Positions 5,599-11,576 of a stretch of DNA of 11,576 bases are shown here, piece by piece. Numbering within the stretch: position 1 is the stretch's first letter; every line of letters begins with the position of its first letter. This stretch comes from Oscillospiraceae bacterium. GTDB taxonomy: Bacteria > Bacillota_A > Clostridia > Oscillospirales > Oscillospiraceae. The translations under genes were made by a program, and so were the position numbers. The notes under the pieces are model-generated. The model made no database searches. It was not told the DNA's origin and saw only the letters and a list, made by a program, of their open reading frames with translations. The DNA is taken from assembly GCA_017415945.1 (NCBI GenBank), contig JAFQDR010000271.1:1-11576 (forward strand). Direction: 5' to 3'.

Positions 5599-7407
5599 TT
5601 ATATTGCCTTTAGAATCCGATCAAGGATAGATTGTATCTCATCTTTTTCTGCTTCACCGCCGAACACACGAAGAGAATAGAACACATTATCTTGTACCCA
5701 ATAAGCGGTTGGATCATAATAATCGCTGTTATAGTATCCGTTGTTGTTCATTTCATCGGTGGTGATGATCAGCGCCGGAATGCCCGATGCAGTGAAAACC
5801 GTGTCTTCCTTATAAGAAGCATATCCGTTTGTCGTGCTGCCGGTTGTATAGATTCCGGCATCAGCACAAAGAACTGCAGATAGTGTTATTCTGACATCAT
5901 CCACATTGTATCCGACCGAAATATGAACATTGTCAACACTGTTTCCAGGTGTCTGTCTCGCATGGGTGGTTATCTGAATATGCTTCAGCTTCGTCTTACC
6001 TTGCGTAATACTGGACGCAAATCCATCCTCCATACCGTTATAGCCGGTTTTGTTGAGCCAGCCAAGAGTTTCAAGAGGATTCGGTACCTCAACACCAATT
6101 TCCTTTTCGCATTCTTCCCACGAATCCACTTGAGAATAGACCGCACCCCAGAGTTTACTGGATGCATATCGCTGTATGTCAGTCATATCGTTATAGGTAT
6201 CCCACTCCTGCGTAATCTTGTCTTTCATAGATTGACTCACAGAGGAAAAATCGGTACCGGTCAGATATGCACTAACCTCATAACGGGATTCTTCCATATC
6301 GGATATTTCCTCTATAAGTTGCACTGTACCATTGGTTTCATCCAAAGTATCAATACCATCTTCACCACCCAATAACAGCGCAAGAAAGACACCAGAAACA
6401 AGAGCGGCACAGATTATGGAAAGCACCACCGCTTGTTTCTTTATGCGACTGCCGCTGTTCAGCAAGGTGAATACCAATGCGGTTATACAACCCGCCAACA
6501 AAATAACCAGCAAATCGATCGGTGCAAAGACAATGCCGGGTAAGCTATCGAATAAAATCCCAGTTCCCATACTGTACAAATGCCCATTGAGCAAAATCAT
6601 CTCACCGATATACATAAGTAACGTCATTGCAGAAGCGACGATCGACGGAATCAAAACCGAAATCATTTTCCGTTTTCCCAAGAGGAACGACCCGGTAAAC
6701 ACACCGAATGTTACCCCAAGAAGAACAAAGAACACCGTCATAAGCGAAGCAGACAAAGGAGACACCTGAATGCTGCCATCTCTCCAGAAAGCAGTAAAAC
6801 AAGCAAGGAGGCACAGTCCGAGGAATATAAGCGAACAAATCGACTGCAGAATCAGAGATTTCATCCGCTTCTTATCACCGTTCTTGATGATTTGCCCGAA
6901 GCCATATAAGCAGTTCAGGATGGTGACAATCAAGACAACGGCAATGACGTAAAAATGCAGTTTAAATGCAGGGTTGTAATCTCCCATCAAAATATCGACC
7001 GCTGTCTGTGTCTTATATGTAGTACCCCACCCCTCCGGGGGAACGTAGCACATAAACATCTGCCAGTCTTCCAGTTTTGATACTGTTTCGGCTGTTGACA
7101 CGATTACCTTCTGCTCGAACAGCAGCTCGACTGCGAAGAATACAGCGGTCGCAATGAAAGCACCGCCTGCAAGGGCAATTCTCTTAAATAATTTGATACA
7201 CAAGGGCATTATGAGAATGCCGATAATAATCGCAATGCACATAGGTGTGTACGGAATGATGTATTTAGGATAGTTTTCTTTTTGTACTGTCCCATCCACA
7301 ATCATATCCGAAATTACCCGCACACCCATGTACAATGGGTAATATGAAGCAATCAGAACGCCGAGACACGATAACAGCCAGTATCGGGTAAAAGCTTTGT
7401 TTTTCAT
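5599..7407 (-). CDS. Nine-helix membrane protein with outward C-terminal domain, M56-associated
   Basis: A 602-residue protein not recognised beyond its context. Nine membrane helices are visible (about 9-29, 52-74, 77-97, 149-171, 184-206, 218-243, 249-272, 288-316, 324-346). The Lys/Arg-rich loops (KR at 75-76, KNGDKKRMK, GKRKM, GSRIKKQ) all fall on one side, which puts the N-terminus in and the C-terminus out. Residues 350-602 form a soluble outer domain; its end (AYWVQDNVFYSLRV and a final helix) recalls DUF4367-type domains of envelope-stress sensors, but this is tentative. The ATG at 7407 is chosen because AAGGAG at 7415-7420 lies 7 bases before it; an upstream in-frame ATG at 7431 lies inside the M56 gene's end. 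It is the third gene of the blaI-M56 operon and may be its signal sensor or its target. Confidence 0.75.
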   Translation of the reverse strand: MKNKAFTRYWLLSCLGVLIASYYPLYMGVRVISDMIVDGTVQKENYPKYIIPYTPMCIAIIIGILIMPLCIKLFKRIALAGGAFIATAVFFAVELLFEQKVIVSTAETVSKLEDWQMFMCYVPPEGWGTTYKTQTAVDILMGDYNPAFKLHFYVIAVVLIVTILNCLYGFGQIIKNGDKKRMKSLILQSICSLIFLGLCLLACFTAFWRDGSIQVSPLSASLMTVFFVLLGVTFGVFTGSFLLGKRKMISVLIPSIVASAMTLLMYIGEMILLNGHLYSMGTGILFDSLPGIVFAPIDLLVILLAGCITALVFTLLNSGSRIKKQAVVLSIICAALVSGVFLALLLGGEDGIDTLDETNGTVQLIEEISDMEESRYEVSAYLTGTDFSSVSQSMKDKITQEWDTYNDMTDIQRYASSKLWGAVYSQVDSWEECEKEIGVEVPNPLETLGWLNKTGYNGMEDGFASSITQGKTKLKHIQITTHARQTPGNSVDNVHISVGYNVDDVRITLSAVLCADAGIYTTGSTTNGYASYKEDTVFTASGIPALIITTDEMNNNGYYNSDYYDPTAYWVQDNVFYSLRVFGGEAEKDEIQSILDRILKAI

Positions 7408-7420
7408 AAACTTTCTCCTT

Positions 7421-8335
7421 TCATCCTGCATTGGTCAGCAGTACATAGAAAATGACACCGATCAATGCTATAAACACTGTTAGCGAAAGCCATGTCAATT
7501 TCTTAAAAGACAGTATGTTTTCAATGCGTGTGCGAATTTTGGCGCCGCCAAATGCAGAAGTGAAGACCGCCCCACCCTGTCTGCTATTAAGCAGTGCTGA
7601 TGCATAATCCTTTGCTCGGTCAGCCCCCAGCTTTGCAACAACACGCTCGTCGCAGGCCAGCTCAAGATCCGTCAAAAAATCACTGAGAAACAGCCAGCAA
7701 AACGGGTTGAACCAATGCACCGCGACAGCTGCAAAAGCGATCATTCGCCACAGATTATCAAAACCGCGTATATGGGCTGTTTCGTGCTGTACGATATACT
7801 CGATATCTCTATCCTGATATAATGCAGGCAATATAATCCTTGGCTTAAAAATACCGTATACCGCAGGAGATATGATCTTCTCCGAAAGATATATATTGTC
7901 TCTCAGGAGAATGGCATCCTTGATTTCATAAATCGTTGTAATATATGTGACCGTCAGCATTAGAAGAATGGCTAAAGCAACAATGATCCAAACAACAGAA
8001 GCAGCACGAAATATGCTGTCCAGAATATTCACCTTATAAGTAATCGGAAAGTATGTATTTGCCGCCATAACTGCATTCGTCATGGAAAAAGATATATCAT
8101 CGGTCGGCTGATACACAATTATTGTTTTGGTGGTGATCTTCGATAACAATGACATCAAGCTGCAAGAGCTGTTCAATCCAAACGGAAATGTCATTCGCAG
8201 AAAAGGGATCGCCCATAGAAAGACTGTAATTCTTCTCGGAATCTTTTTTATCTGTCTGATGAGTAAGATAAGCACACCGGTTAATGCGGCTGTTATACTC
8301 ATATTGAATACCCAATAGAATACTTCCTGAAGCAT
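7421..8335 (-). CDS. blaR1: M56 family metallopeptidase, BlaR1-like, without penicillin sensor domain
   Basis: A 304-residue integral membrane zinc protease of family M56. Membrane helices lie at about 6-26, 35-52, 112-134 and 283-301. The cytoplasmic protease part has SPAVYGIFKPRIILP at 156-170, the zinc motif HETAH at 184-188 and the third-ligand motif ELACDE at 225-230, so the catalytic set is intact. BlaR1 and MecR1 carry a further outer beta-lactam-binding domain of roughly 250 residues; here the chain stops after the last helix, so the signal is probably sensed otherwise. The ATG at 8335 is preferred to a GTG at 8344: AGGTG at 8342-8346 gives 6-base spacing. That site overlaps the blaI stop, so the two are coupled. 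It is expected to cleave or trigger removal of the BlaI-type repressor. Confidence 0.88.
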   Translation of the reverse strand: MLQEVFYWVFNMSITAALTGVLILLIRQIKKIPRRITVFLWAIPFLRMTFPFGLNSSCSLMSLLSKITTKTIIVYQPTDDISFSMTNAVMAANTYFPITYKVNILDSIFRAASVVWIIVALAILLMLTVTYITTIYEIKDAILLRDNIYLSEKIISPAVYGIFKPRIILPALYQDRDIEYIVQHETAHIRGFDNLWRMIAFAAVAVHWFNPFCWLFLSDFLTDLELACDERVVAKLGADRAKDYASALLNSRQGGAVFTSAFGGAKIRTRIENILSFKKLTWLSLTVFIALIGVIFYVLLTNAG

Positions 8336-8340
8336 GATCT

Positions 8341-8697
8341 TCACCTGTTTTCAATCAGCTTACGAAGTGCATCCAATTCTTCCTCGGATAAAGGTTCCTC
8401 TTCAAGCAAAGCAGAGAACAAAGCCTTTCGGGATCCCCCGAATAATTTTCTTACTAGAGAAGCGGCTTCCGCCTTCTGCATCTGGCTCTGCGACACAAGA
8501 GGAGTACAAATGAACCCGGGCTCTTTGCGCTGTATAAACCCCTTTTTCTCCAGTTTTCCTATTACCGTATAGGTGGTATTCTTATTCCATCCGATCGTCT
8601 CAGCAGCAATTAAGCTGATTTCTTTTGCCGTAATGGGACTCTTTTCCCAAATGATCTCCATTATTTTGGCTTCACTATCAAACAGCTTTTCCTTCAT
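8341..8697 (-). CDS. blaI: BlaI/MecI/CopY family transcriptional repressor
   Basis: A 118-residue repressor of the penicillinase-repressor family. The winged helix spans about residues 8-62, with ITAKEISLIAAETIGWNKNT leading into the recognition helix TYTVIGKLEKKGFI, and the C-terminal helices (about 72-118) form the dimer part, with EEPLSEEELDALRKLIE near the end. No Cys-metal cluster of the CopY type is present, so a protease-inactivated BlaI-type mode is likelier. The ATG at 8697 has GGAGG at 8703-8707; the longer open frame reaches 8769 but would start upstream of its own promoter. It should bind the GACTAT dyads at its promoter and repress the three-gene operon until the M56 protein acts. 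Confidence 0.92.
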   Translation of the reverse strand: MKEKLFDSEAKIMEIIWEKSPITAKEISLIAAETIGWNKNTTYTVIGKLEKKGFIQRKEPGFICTPLVSQSQMQKAEAASLVRKLFGGSRKALFSALLEEEPLSEEELDALRKLIENR

Positions 8698-8710
8698 AAT
8701 TGGCCTCCAC

Positions 8711-8746
8711 AGACTATTACTATAGTCTATTCTACCACAATAGTCT
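8711..8746 (-). promoter_or_regulatory. BlaI-type operator, three GACTAT half-sites
   Basis: AGACTATTACTATAGTCT at 8711-8728 is a perfect dyad (7-base arms, 4-base centre) abutting the -10. A third copy of the half-site, ATAGTCT at 8740-8746, lies in the promoter spacer with a degenerate partner beside it. BlaI-family operators are dyads of TACTA/TAGTA type, and the ACTA/TAGT core here fits. Confidence 0.75.
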
Positions 8747-8757
8747 GAATTTGTCAA
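8729..8757 (-). promoter_or_regulatory. Promoter of the blaI-M56-membrane protein operon
   Basis: On the minus strand TTGACA (8757-8752), a 17-base spacer and TAGAAT (8734-8729). Transcription should begin near 8722, inside the operator. Confidence 0.85.
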
Positions 8758-8777
8758 GAGGGTTCTCAAAAATGGTC

Positions 8778-8803
8778 AAGGCGCCACATTTCTGTGACGC
8801 CTT
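8778..8803 (-). terminator. Hairpin after the HTH membrane protein gene, likely terminator
   Basis: Read on the minus strand, AAGGCGTCACA, loop GAAA, TGTGGCGCCTT forms an 11-pair stem with one T-G wobble; the plus-strand transcript would have a mismatch instead. A TTTTT run follows 6 bases later rather than at once, which makes it a weaker terminator. It closely resembles the hairpin at 5556-5581. Confidence 0.55.
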
Positions 8804-8812
8804 TGTTACTTA

Positions 8813-9385
8813 CTACTCCGTATCTTTATAATCTTCCCGAAGTTTTATAAAATACTTCTCTATATTTTCCGCAGTCATATCGAGATCGTCAAAATCTATC
8901 AGGTCAATAATATCCTCTCGCATATCATCAGTTAGCCCATGAGCACTAAAAGAACCATCATCGGCAATATTAATAACATATTTCTGTTCACCAACGGTTT
9001 CTGTAATCTCTACTCTTCGAAGGTCATGTTCAACATTAACGGCCTGACGAAATCCAGTAATAGCAATAATGCTGATAATCGTTGCAATGATAGATACGAT
9101 TATTAGGATTCCAATTACCTTAAGAATCGTAATGACAATCCCTGCAAGCCGTTCCGTATTACTAACCTTTTCGTATATCACTTCCTTCGTGTCATTTCCC
9201 GTAAGTTCATCCAGACTCACATTAAAGATTTGAGAAAGAAACTGTGCCTGTTTGATATCCGGTGCAGTTTCGCTAAGTTCCCATTTCGAGATCGTTTGAC
9301 GAGATACACCTACTTTTTCAGCCAGTTGCTCTTGTGAAAGATTAGCCTTCTTTCGCAACTCAAAAATTTGTTTTCCAAGTTCCAT
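8813..9385 (-). CDS. Membrane-anchored HTH (Xre) protein
   Basis: A 190-residue protein. Residues 1-62 form a classical Cro/C1 domain (KKANLSQEQLAEKVGVSRQT, then ISKWELSETAPDI) of the kind followed by SLDEL(T/L). A charged linker leads to one long hydrophobic segment at about 80-111, and a C-terminal domain of about 80 residues, acidic, would lie outside the membrane. This layout, DNA-binding inside and a domain outside, suggests a one-component membrane sensor. The ATG at 9385 is chosen for the AAGGAGG at 9393-9399, 7 bases before it; the longer open frame to 9418 overlaps the promoter. The gene stands alone between terminator-like and promoter signals. Its targets and signal are unknown. 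Confidence 0.87.
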   Translation of the reverse strand: MELGKQIFELRKKANLSQEQLAEKVGVSRQTISKWELSETAPDIKQAQFLSQIFNVSLDELTGNDTKEVIYEKVSNTERLAGIVITILKVIGILIIVSIIATIISIIAITGFRQAVNVEHDLRRVEITETVGEQKYVINIADDGSFSAHGLTDDMREDIIDLIDFDDLDMTAENIEKYFIKLREDYKDTE

Positions 9386-9408
9386 CTTATCGCCTCCTTG
9401 TGTAATAA

Positions 9409-9417
9409 ATGATAGCA
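9409..9417 (-). promoter_or_regulatory. Extended -10 promoter of the membrane-anchored HTH gene
   Basis: On the minus strand TGC precedes TATCAT (9414-9409). No good -35 lies 17 bases upstream, so this would rely on the extended -10. The leader would be about 18 bases. Confidence 0.45.
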
Positions 9418-9482
9418 CAGCAAAGAGAATATTTCTACCAATTTAGCTTGGAAATGCCGCCCGTTTTCTTAACATTACGATT

Positions 9483-10820
9483 TTAGATGCCATTATCACA
9501 CATTTTATCACCAATCATTTGCATTTGCTCATGAGTTAATTCCCAGTCGGCAATGATCTGGAGAAAATATCGGTCATAACAAATGAGATAGGTGTTTTCC
9601 GGCTTTCCGTTATCAGTCAACTGATATGCCTTTTTAGCACCCCATACCGCTGCATCAACTTCTTCATAGCGGATGCCGGCCTCATAGCTGTATTTCGTAA
9701 TTCGGGAATCATACAGCTTTTCAAAGCAGAAATCGTACATAAACGGCAATTTCACTTCGGTGATCGTATAACCGAGACTTATTCCTTCGCCGTTATCCAT
9801 TGGGTGTTGAGAGGAGTCGATCTGTCGTAACAGTATGGAGTTTCGGTCAGCCTTACTTTTCAAATAATCGCTATCATCAATACCGGTCAGCTCTCCGATG
9901 GTAAACGGCAGCTCGGCAAATTGATCCTTGAGCATATCATTTTTTATCGTAAAAATTGTAAGTGCATTCGTACCACTCATTAAGGCAATGGAAACGACAA
10001 AACTAATAATGGCAACAACTGTTCTGTTGATACCGGCTTTTACCTTTTTACGCTTGAGCAGTTCCTTGATTGCCTGCACGATGAAAATAACAGCGATAAC
10101 ATTCACGACAAAGGTGATAGTAAACATCTGCAGACCTTTATTTCCGATAGACAGCACATAAAGGGCAAGAGATAATACCATAAACAGAAAAACTGTTATA
10201 ACGAGCCAGCGATGGCCTTTGGTTTCTAAAAACTCGCCTTGTTCAGCCAATGCCTTCGCACGTCGTCTCCAAATATAATACCCGCCAATTTCCGTTACCG
10301 AATAGATAAACGCAACTACGAACCATACACCGGTGAACAAATTGATAGCACTTGCCAAATAATATACAGGATCTTGGAACAGAGAGCCAATGAACGTTAC
10401 ACCCATAAGGAAGGAAAGGAAAAGCAATATTGGGTAGGTACGCAACGCCGTTTTCCTTGCATAACGGTGCAGGTTATCAATTTCCAGCAGCGGATCGGTT
10501 TCGATAGGAACAGGATCCTCATTTTCGTTATAGAAAATCTGCATTTGAACAGAGGATGCTGCCAATTTCCAACCGGAATGTTCACAGAACTCATTGAACT
10601 CCTGCTGTTCTTCTGTAGGCTCCGGCTCAAAATCATTGATCGTTGCATAGTAAGAAATAGAGAAACGAATCTTTTTCGGCTCGATTCTACGGTATGTCCA
10701 AAACAGCGCAGAGATTTTTTCAAGCAGCCATCCATCTTCCGCCATCTTTTCAAGATGCCGCTCAATTCCGGTTTTGTCATAAAAGCTGAAAACTTCCATT
10801 TTGCGCTTTACATCTTTCAT
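9483..10820 (-). CDS. DUF2812 domain membrane protein, long form, 445 residues
   Basis: Residues 8-115 match DUF2812: a helix HLEKMAEDGWLLEKI at 22-36, the strand IRFSISYYAT, and FNEFCEHSGWKL at 75-86. Five membrane helices follow (about 128-148, 154-176, 205-225, 231-251, 267-291). Basic loops YIWRRRAK and KELLKRKK fall on the cytoplasmic side, so the last 150 residues lie outside. That outer domain has no recognised motif. The gene starts by a 4-base ATGA overlap with padR, so translation is coupled. It differs from the 200-residue DUF2812 protein at 281-883 by extra helices and the outer domain. It may be a transporter-like or sensor protein whose amount is set by PadR (inference). No convincing terminator follows its stop. 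Confidence 0.85.
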   Translation of the reverse strand: MKDVKRKMEVFSFYDKTGIERHLEKMAEDGWLLEKISALFWTYRRIEPKKIRFSISYYATINDFEPEPTEEQQEFNEFCEHSGWKLAASSVQMQIFYNENEDPVPIETDPLLEIDNLHRYARKTALRTYPILLFLSFLMGVTFIGSLFQDPVYYLASAINLFTGVWFVVAFIYSVTEIGGYYIWRRRAKALAEQGEFLETKGHRWLVITVFLFMVLSLALYVLSIGNKGLQMFTITFVVNVIAVIFIVQAIKELLKRKKVKAGINRTVVAIISFVVSIALMSGTNALTIFTIKNDMLKDQFAELPFTIGELTGIDDSDYLKSKADRNSILLRQIDSSQHPMDNGEGISLGYTITEVKLPFMYDFCFEKLYDSRITKYSYEAGIRYEEVDAAVWGAKKAYQLTDNGKPENTYLICYDRYFLQIIADWELTHEQMQMIGDKMCDNGI

Positions 10821-11140
10821 TCTGCATCCTCCTTTATCAGATAGCGATGATAGTCACTTACAAGACTTTCAAGCCGCTTGCATTCGTGATCCAGCAGCTC
10901 CCGACCTTTCTTCGTCAGGATATACGACCGCCGCCGTCCCTCCGCTTTGGTTTCCTCGATGATCTCGGCCTCAAGGAACTGTTCCAGCAGATTATACAGC
11001 GTTCCCGAGCCAACCTTTACCCTGCCGCCCGTCATCTGCGGTACTTTGTCCATAATGTCCATGCCGTAGCATTCGGAGGAAAGACAAAGAAGGATATAGT
11101 ACATCTGCTCTGTCAAGGTTTGAAATTTTGCTCTTGGCAT
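10817..11140 (-). CDS. PadR family transcriptional regulator
   Basis: A 107-residue PadR winged-helix protein. LTEQMYYILLCLSSECYGMDIMDKV covers the first helices, VKVGSGTLYNLLEQFLEAEII (about 52-72) is the family's recognition-helix signature, and RRRSYILTKKGRELL the wing. A short C-terminal helix ends in KEDAE. The ATG at 11140 is chosen because GGAGGTGAT, an almost full anti-16S match, lies just before it at 11147-11155; the longer open frame to 11173 runs through the operator. It is the first gene of a padR-DUF2812 operon and overlaps its partner by ATGA. Two dyads at its promoter suggest self-repression. It differs clearly in sequence and operator from the PadR at 888-1205, so cross-talk is unlikely. 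Confidence 0.92.
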   Translation of the reverse strand: MPRAKFQTLTEQMYYILLCLSSECYGMDIMDKVPQMTGGRVKVGSGTLYNLLEQFLEAEIIEETKAEGRRRSYILTKKGRELLDHECKRLESLVSDYHRYLIKEDAE

Positions 11141-11157
11141 AGTGTTATCACCTCCAT

Positions 11158-11206
11158 TGTCGAATATCGACATTCTGTATTTATATTATAATATCGAATA
11201 TCGACA
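11158..11206 (-). promoter_or_regulatory. Two PadR operator-like dyads, TGTCGA-type
   Basis: TGTCGAATATCGACA at 11158-11172 is a 6-base-arm dyad between the expected start and the ribosome binding site. TATCGAATATCGACA at 11192-11206 is the same site with one change and fills the -35/-10 spacer. Their centres are 34 bases apart. Binding by the adjacent PadR is inferred. Confidence 0.75.
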
Positions 11207-11213
11207 ATGTCAA
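11185..11213 (-). promoter_or_regulatory. Consensus promoter of the second padR-DUF2812 operon
   Basis: On the minus strand TTGACA (11213-11208), a 17-base spacer and TATAAT (11190-11185): a perfect housekeeping-sigma promoter, with transcription expected near 11178. Confidence 0.9.
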
Positions 11214-11245
11214 GAGATTTTCTGAAAAATTCACAGATAGGCAAT

Positions 11246-11276
11246 AAAAATCCCTCGCTCCGTAATGGAACGAGGG
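11246..11276 (-). terminator. Intrinsic terminator after the MFS/small peptide genes
   Basis: On the minus strand CCCTCGTTCC, loop ATTAC, GGAGCGAGGG makes a 10-pair stem with one T-G wobble, followed by A and five T's (11250-11246). It closes the unit entering from the right edge and separates it from the padR promoter. Confidence 0.85.
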
Positions 11277-11290
11277 CTATATTTCATATA

Positions 11291-11409
11291 TTAGTTTTTC
11301 TTGCCAAATGCACCAAAGGCGACAGCATAACACAAGCCAACGCCTACTCCGATGCCTAAACAACAAGAGCTGCCATAATTCCAATATATTGTCTTGTTTT
11401 TTTATTCAT
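11291..11409 (-). CDS. Small glycine-rich membrane peptide, frame broken at a run of seven A's
   Basis: AAGGAG (11420-11415) lies 5 bases before an ATG at 11409. The direct frame gives only 17 residues (MNKKTRQYIGIMAALVV, stop at 11356-11358). If the ribosome or polymerase steps back one base in the A7 run (11397-11403), the product becomes a 39-residue peptide: MNKK, then NKTIYWNYGSSCC, LGIGVGVGLCYAVAFGAFG and KKN, ending at 11291. That longer peptide is plausible: an aromatic lead, one Gly-zipper membrane helix and a basic end, finishing 15 bases before a strong terminator. So it is either a decayed or sequencing-error gene, or one expressed by slippage. The start overlaps the end of the MFS gene by 8 bases. 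The peptide is not identified with a named family. Confidence 0.5.
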
Positions 11410-11576
11410 TGTTACTCCTTTTTGCTTTTTCGGGGGATGAATAAGCAATGAGCGCAAGAATTATAAGGACAATTCCTGAACCAATCATAATCCATTGTAA
11501 AGGAAATTTGTCCGCCATAGGTCCGAAGAGCAGCATACCGATCGGATAACAGCTTGAATACAAAGAACTCATCAGA
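11402..11576 (-). CDS. MFS transporter, C-terminal end (runs off right edge)
   Basis: The last 57 codons of a minus-strand gene. The segment SSCYPIGMLLFGPMADKFPLQW, a helix end with the GPxAD loop of major-facilitator proteins, leads into IMIGSGIVLIILALIAYSS, the last membrane helix, and a basic tail PEKAKRSNNE. This is the usual twelfth-helix end of MFS exporters of Clostridia. The substrate cannot be told from this part. It overlaps the start of the small glycine-rich peptide gene and shares its terminator. Confidence 0.8.
   Translation of the reverse strand, partial: LMSSLYSSCYPIGMLLFGPMADKFPLQWIMIGSGIVLIILALIAYSSPEKAKRSNNE

Noticed and set aside
7421..8697. A beta-lactam resistance locus
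   Set aside because: There is no beta-lactamase or penicillin-binding protein gene, and the M56 protein lacks the beta-lactam sensor domain.
8341..8769. 142-residue form of the BlaI-type repressor
   Set aside because: The extra 24 codons run through the promoter and operator, and the ATG at 8697 has a good GGAGG site and the family's usual N-terminus.
9430..9480. Possible terminator after the long DUF2812 gene (CCAA...TTGG)
   Set aside because: The stem is only four pairs, A/T-containing, with no T-tract.
10239..10844. 201-codon plus-strand open frame opposite the long DUF2812 gene
   Set aside because: Antisense shadow; low-complexity, unlike any family, no start signals.

Overview
The window looks like chromosome from a low- to mid-GC anaerobic Firmicute of class Clostridia, probably a gut Lachnospiraceae or Oscillospiraceae relative. 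The grounds are strong GGAGG-type ribosome binding sites, near-consensus TTGACA-N17-TATAAT promoters, TTG starts, and the gene families present: PadR/DUF2812 pairs, BlaI/M56 pairs, and an HTH-IbrA-IbrB trio. No rRNA, tRNA, CRISPR array or complete mobile element is visible.

Layout, left to right. (1) 1-1270, minus strand: a PadR regulator and a 200-residue DUF2812 membrane protein are translationally coupled. Downstream of them is the start of a sigma-70 family sigma factor that runs off the left edge. The padR promoter at 1242-1270 carries two dyads that look like autoregulatory operators. (2) 1271-1848: an AT-rich stretch with the 3' remnant of an ATP-binding/winged-helix protein ending in a terminator. 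(3) 1849-5582, plus strand: a small Xre-type regulator, an IbrA-like PAPS-reductase-family protein, an IbrB-like ParB-domain protein and a citrate synthase form an apparent operon with one promoter and a terminator. (4) 5599-8757, minus strand: a BlaI-type repressor, an M56 (BlaR1-like) metallopeptidase and a 602-residue nine-helix membrane protein with an outward C-terminal domain form an operon. (5) 8778-9414, minus strand: a membrane-anchored HTH protein. (6) 9483-11213, minus strand: a second PadR/DUF2812 cassette (445-residue DUF2812 protein) with its own twin operators. (7) 11246-11576, minus strand: the 3' end of an MFS transporter overlapping a tiny glycine-rich membrane peptide gene whose frame is broken at a run of seven A's, then a terminator.

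The minus-strand genes read as a cluster of small self-repressing signalling cassettes: a cytoplasmic winged-helix repressor plus a membrane protein. At three of them the same layout recurs, with one operator-like dyad inside the -35/-10 spacer and a second just after the -10. Into this is set a plus-strand IbrA/IbrB/citrate synthase operon of different character.

The least explained items are the IbrA/IbrB/citrate synthase grouping, the broken or frameshifted glycine-rich micro-gene, and the M56 protein without a sensor domain paired with a large polytopic partner.
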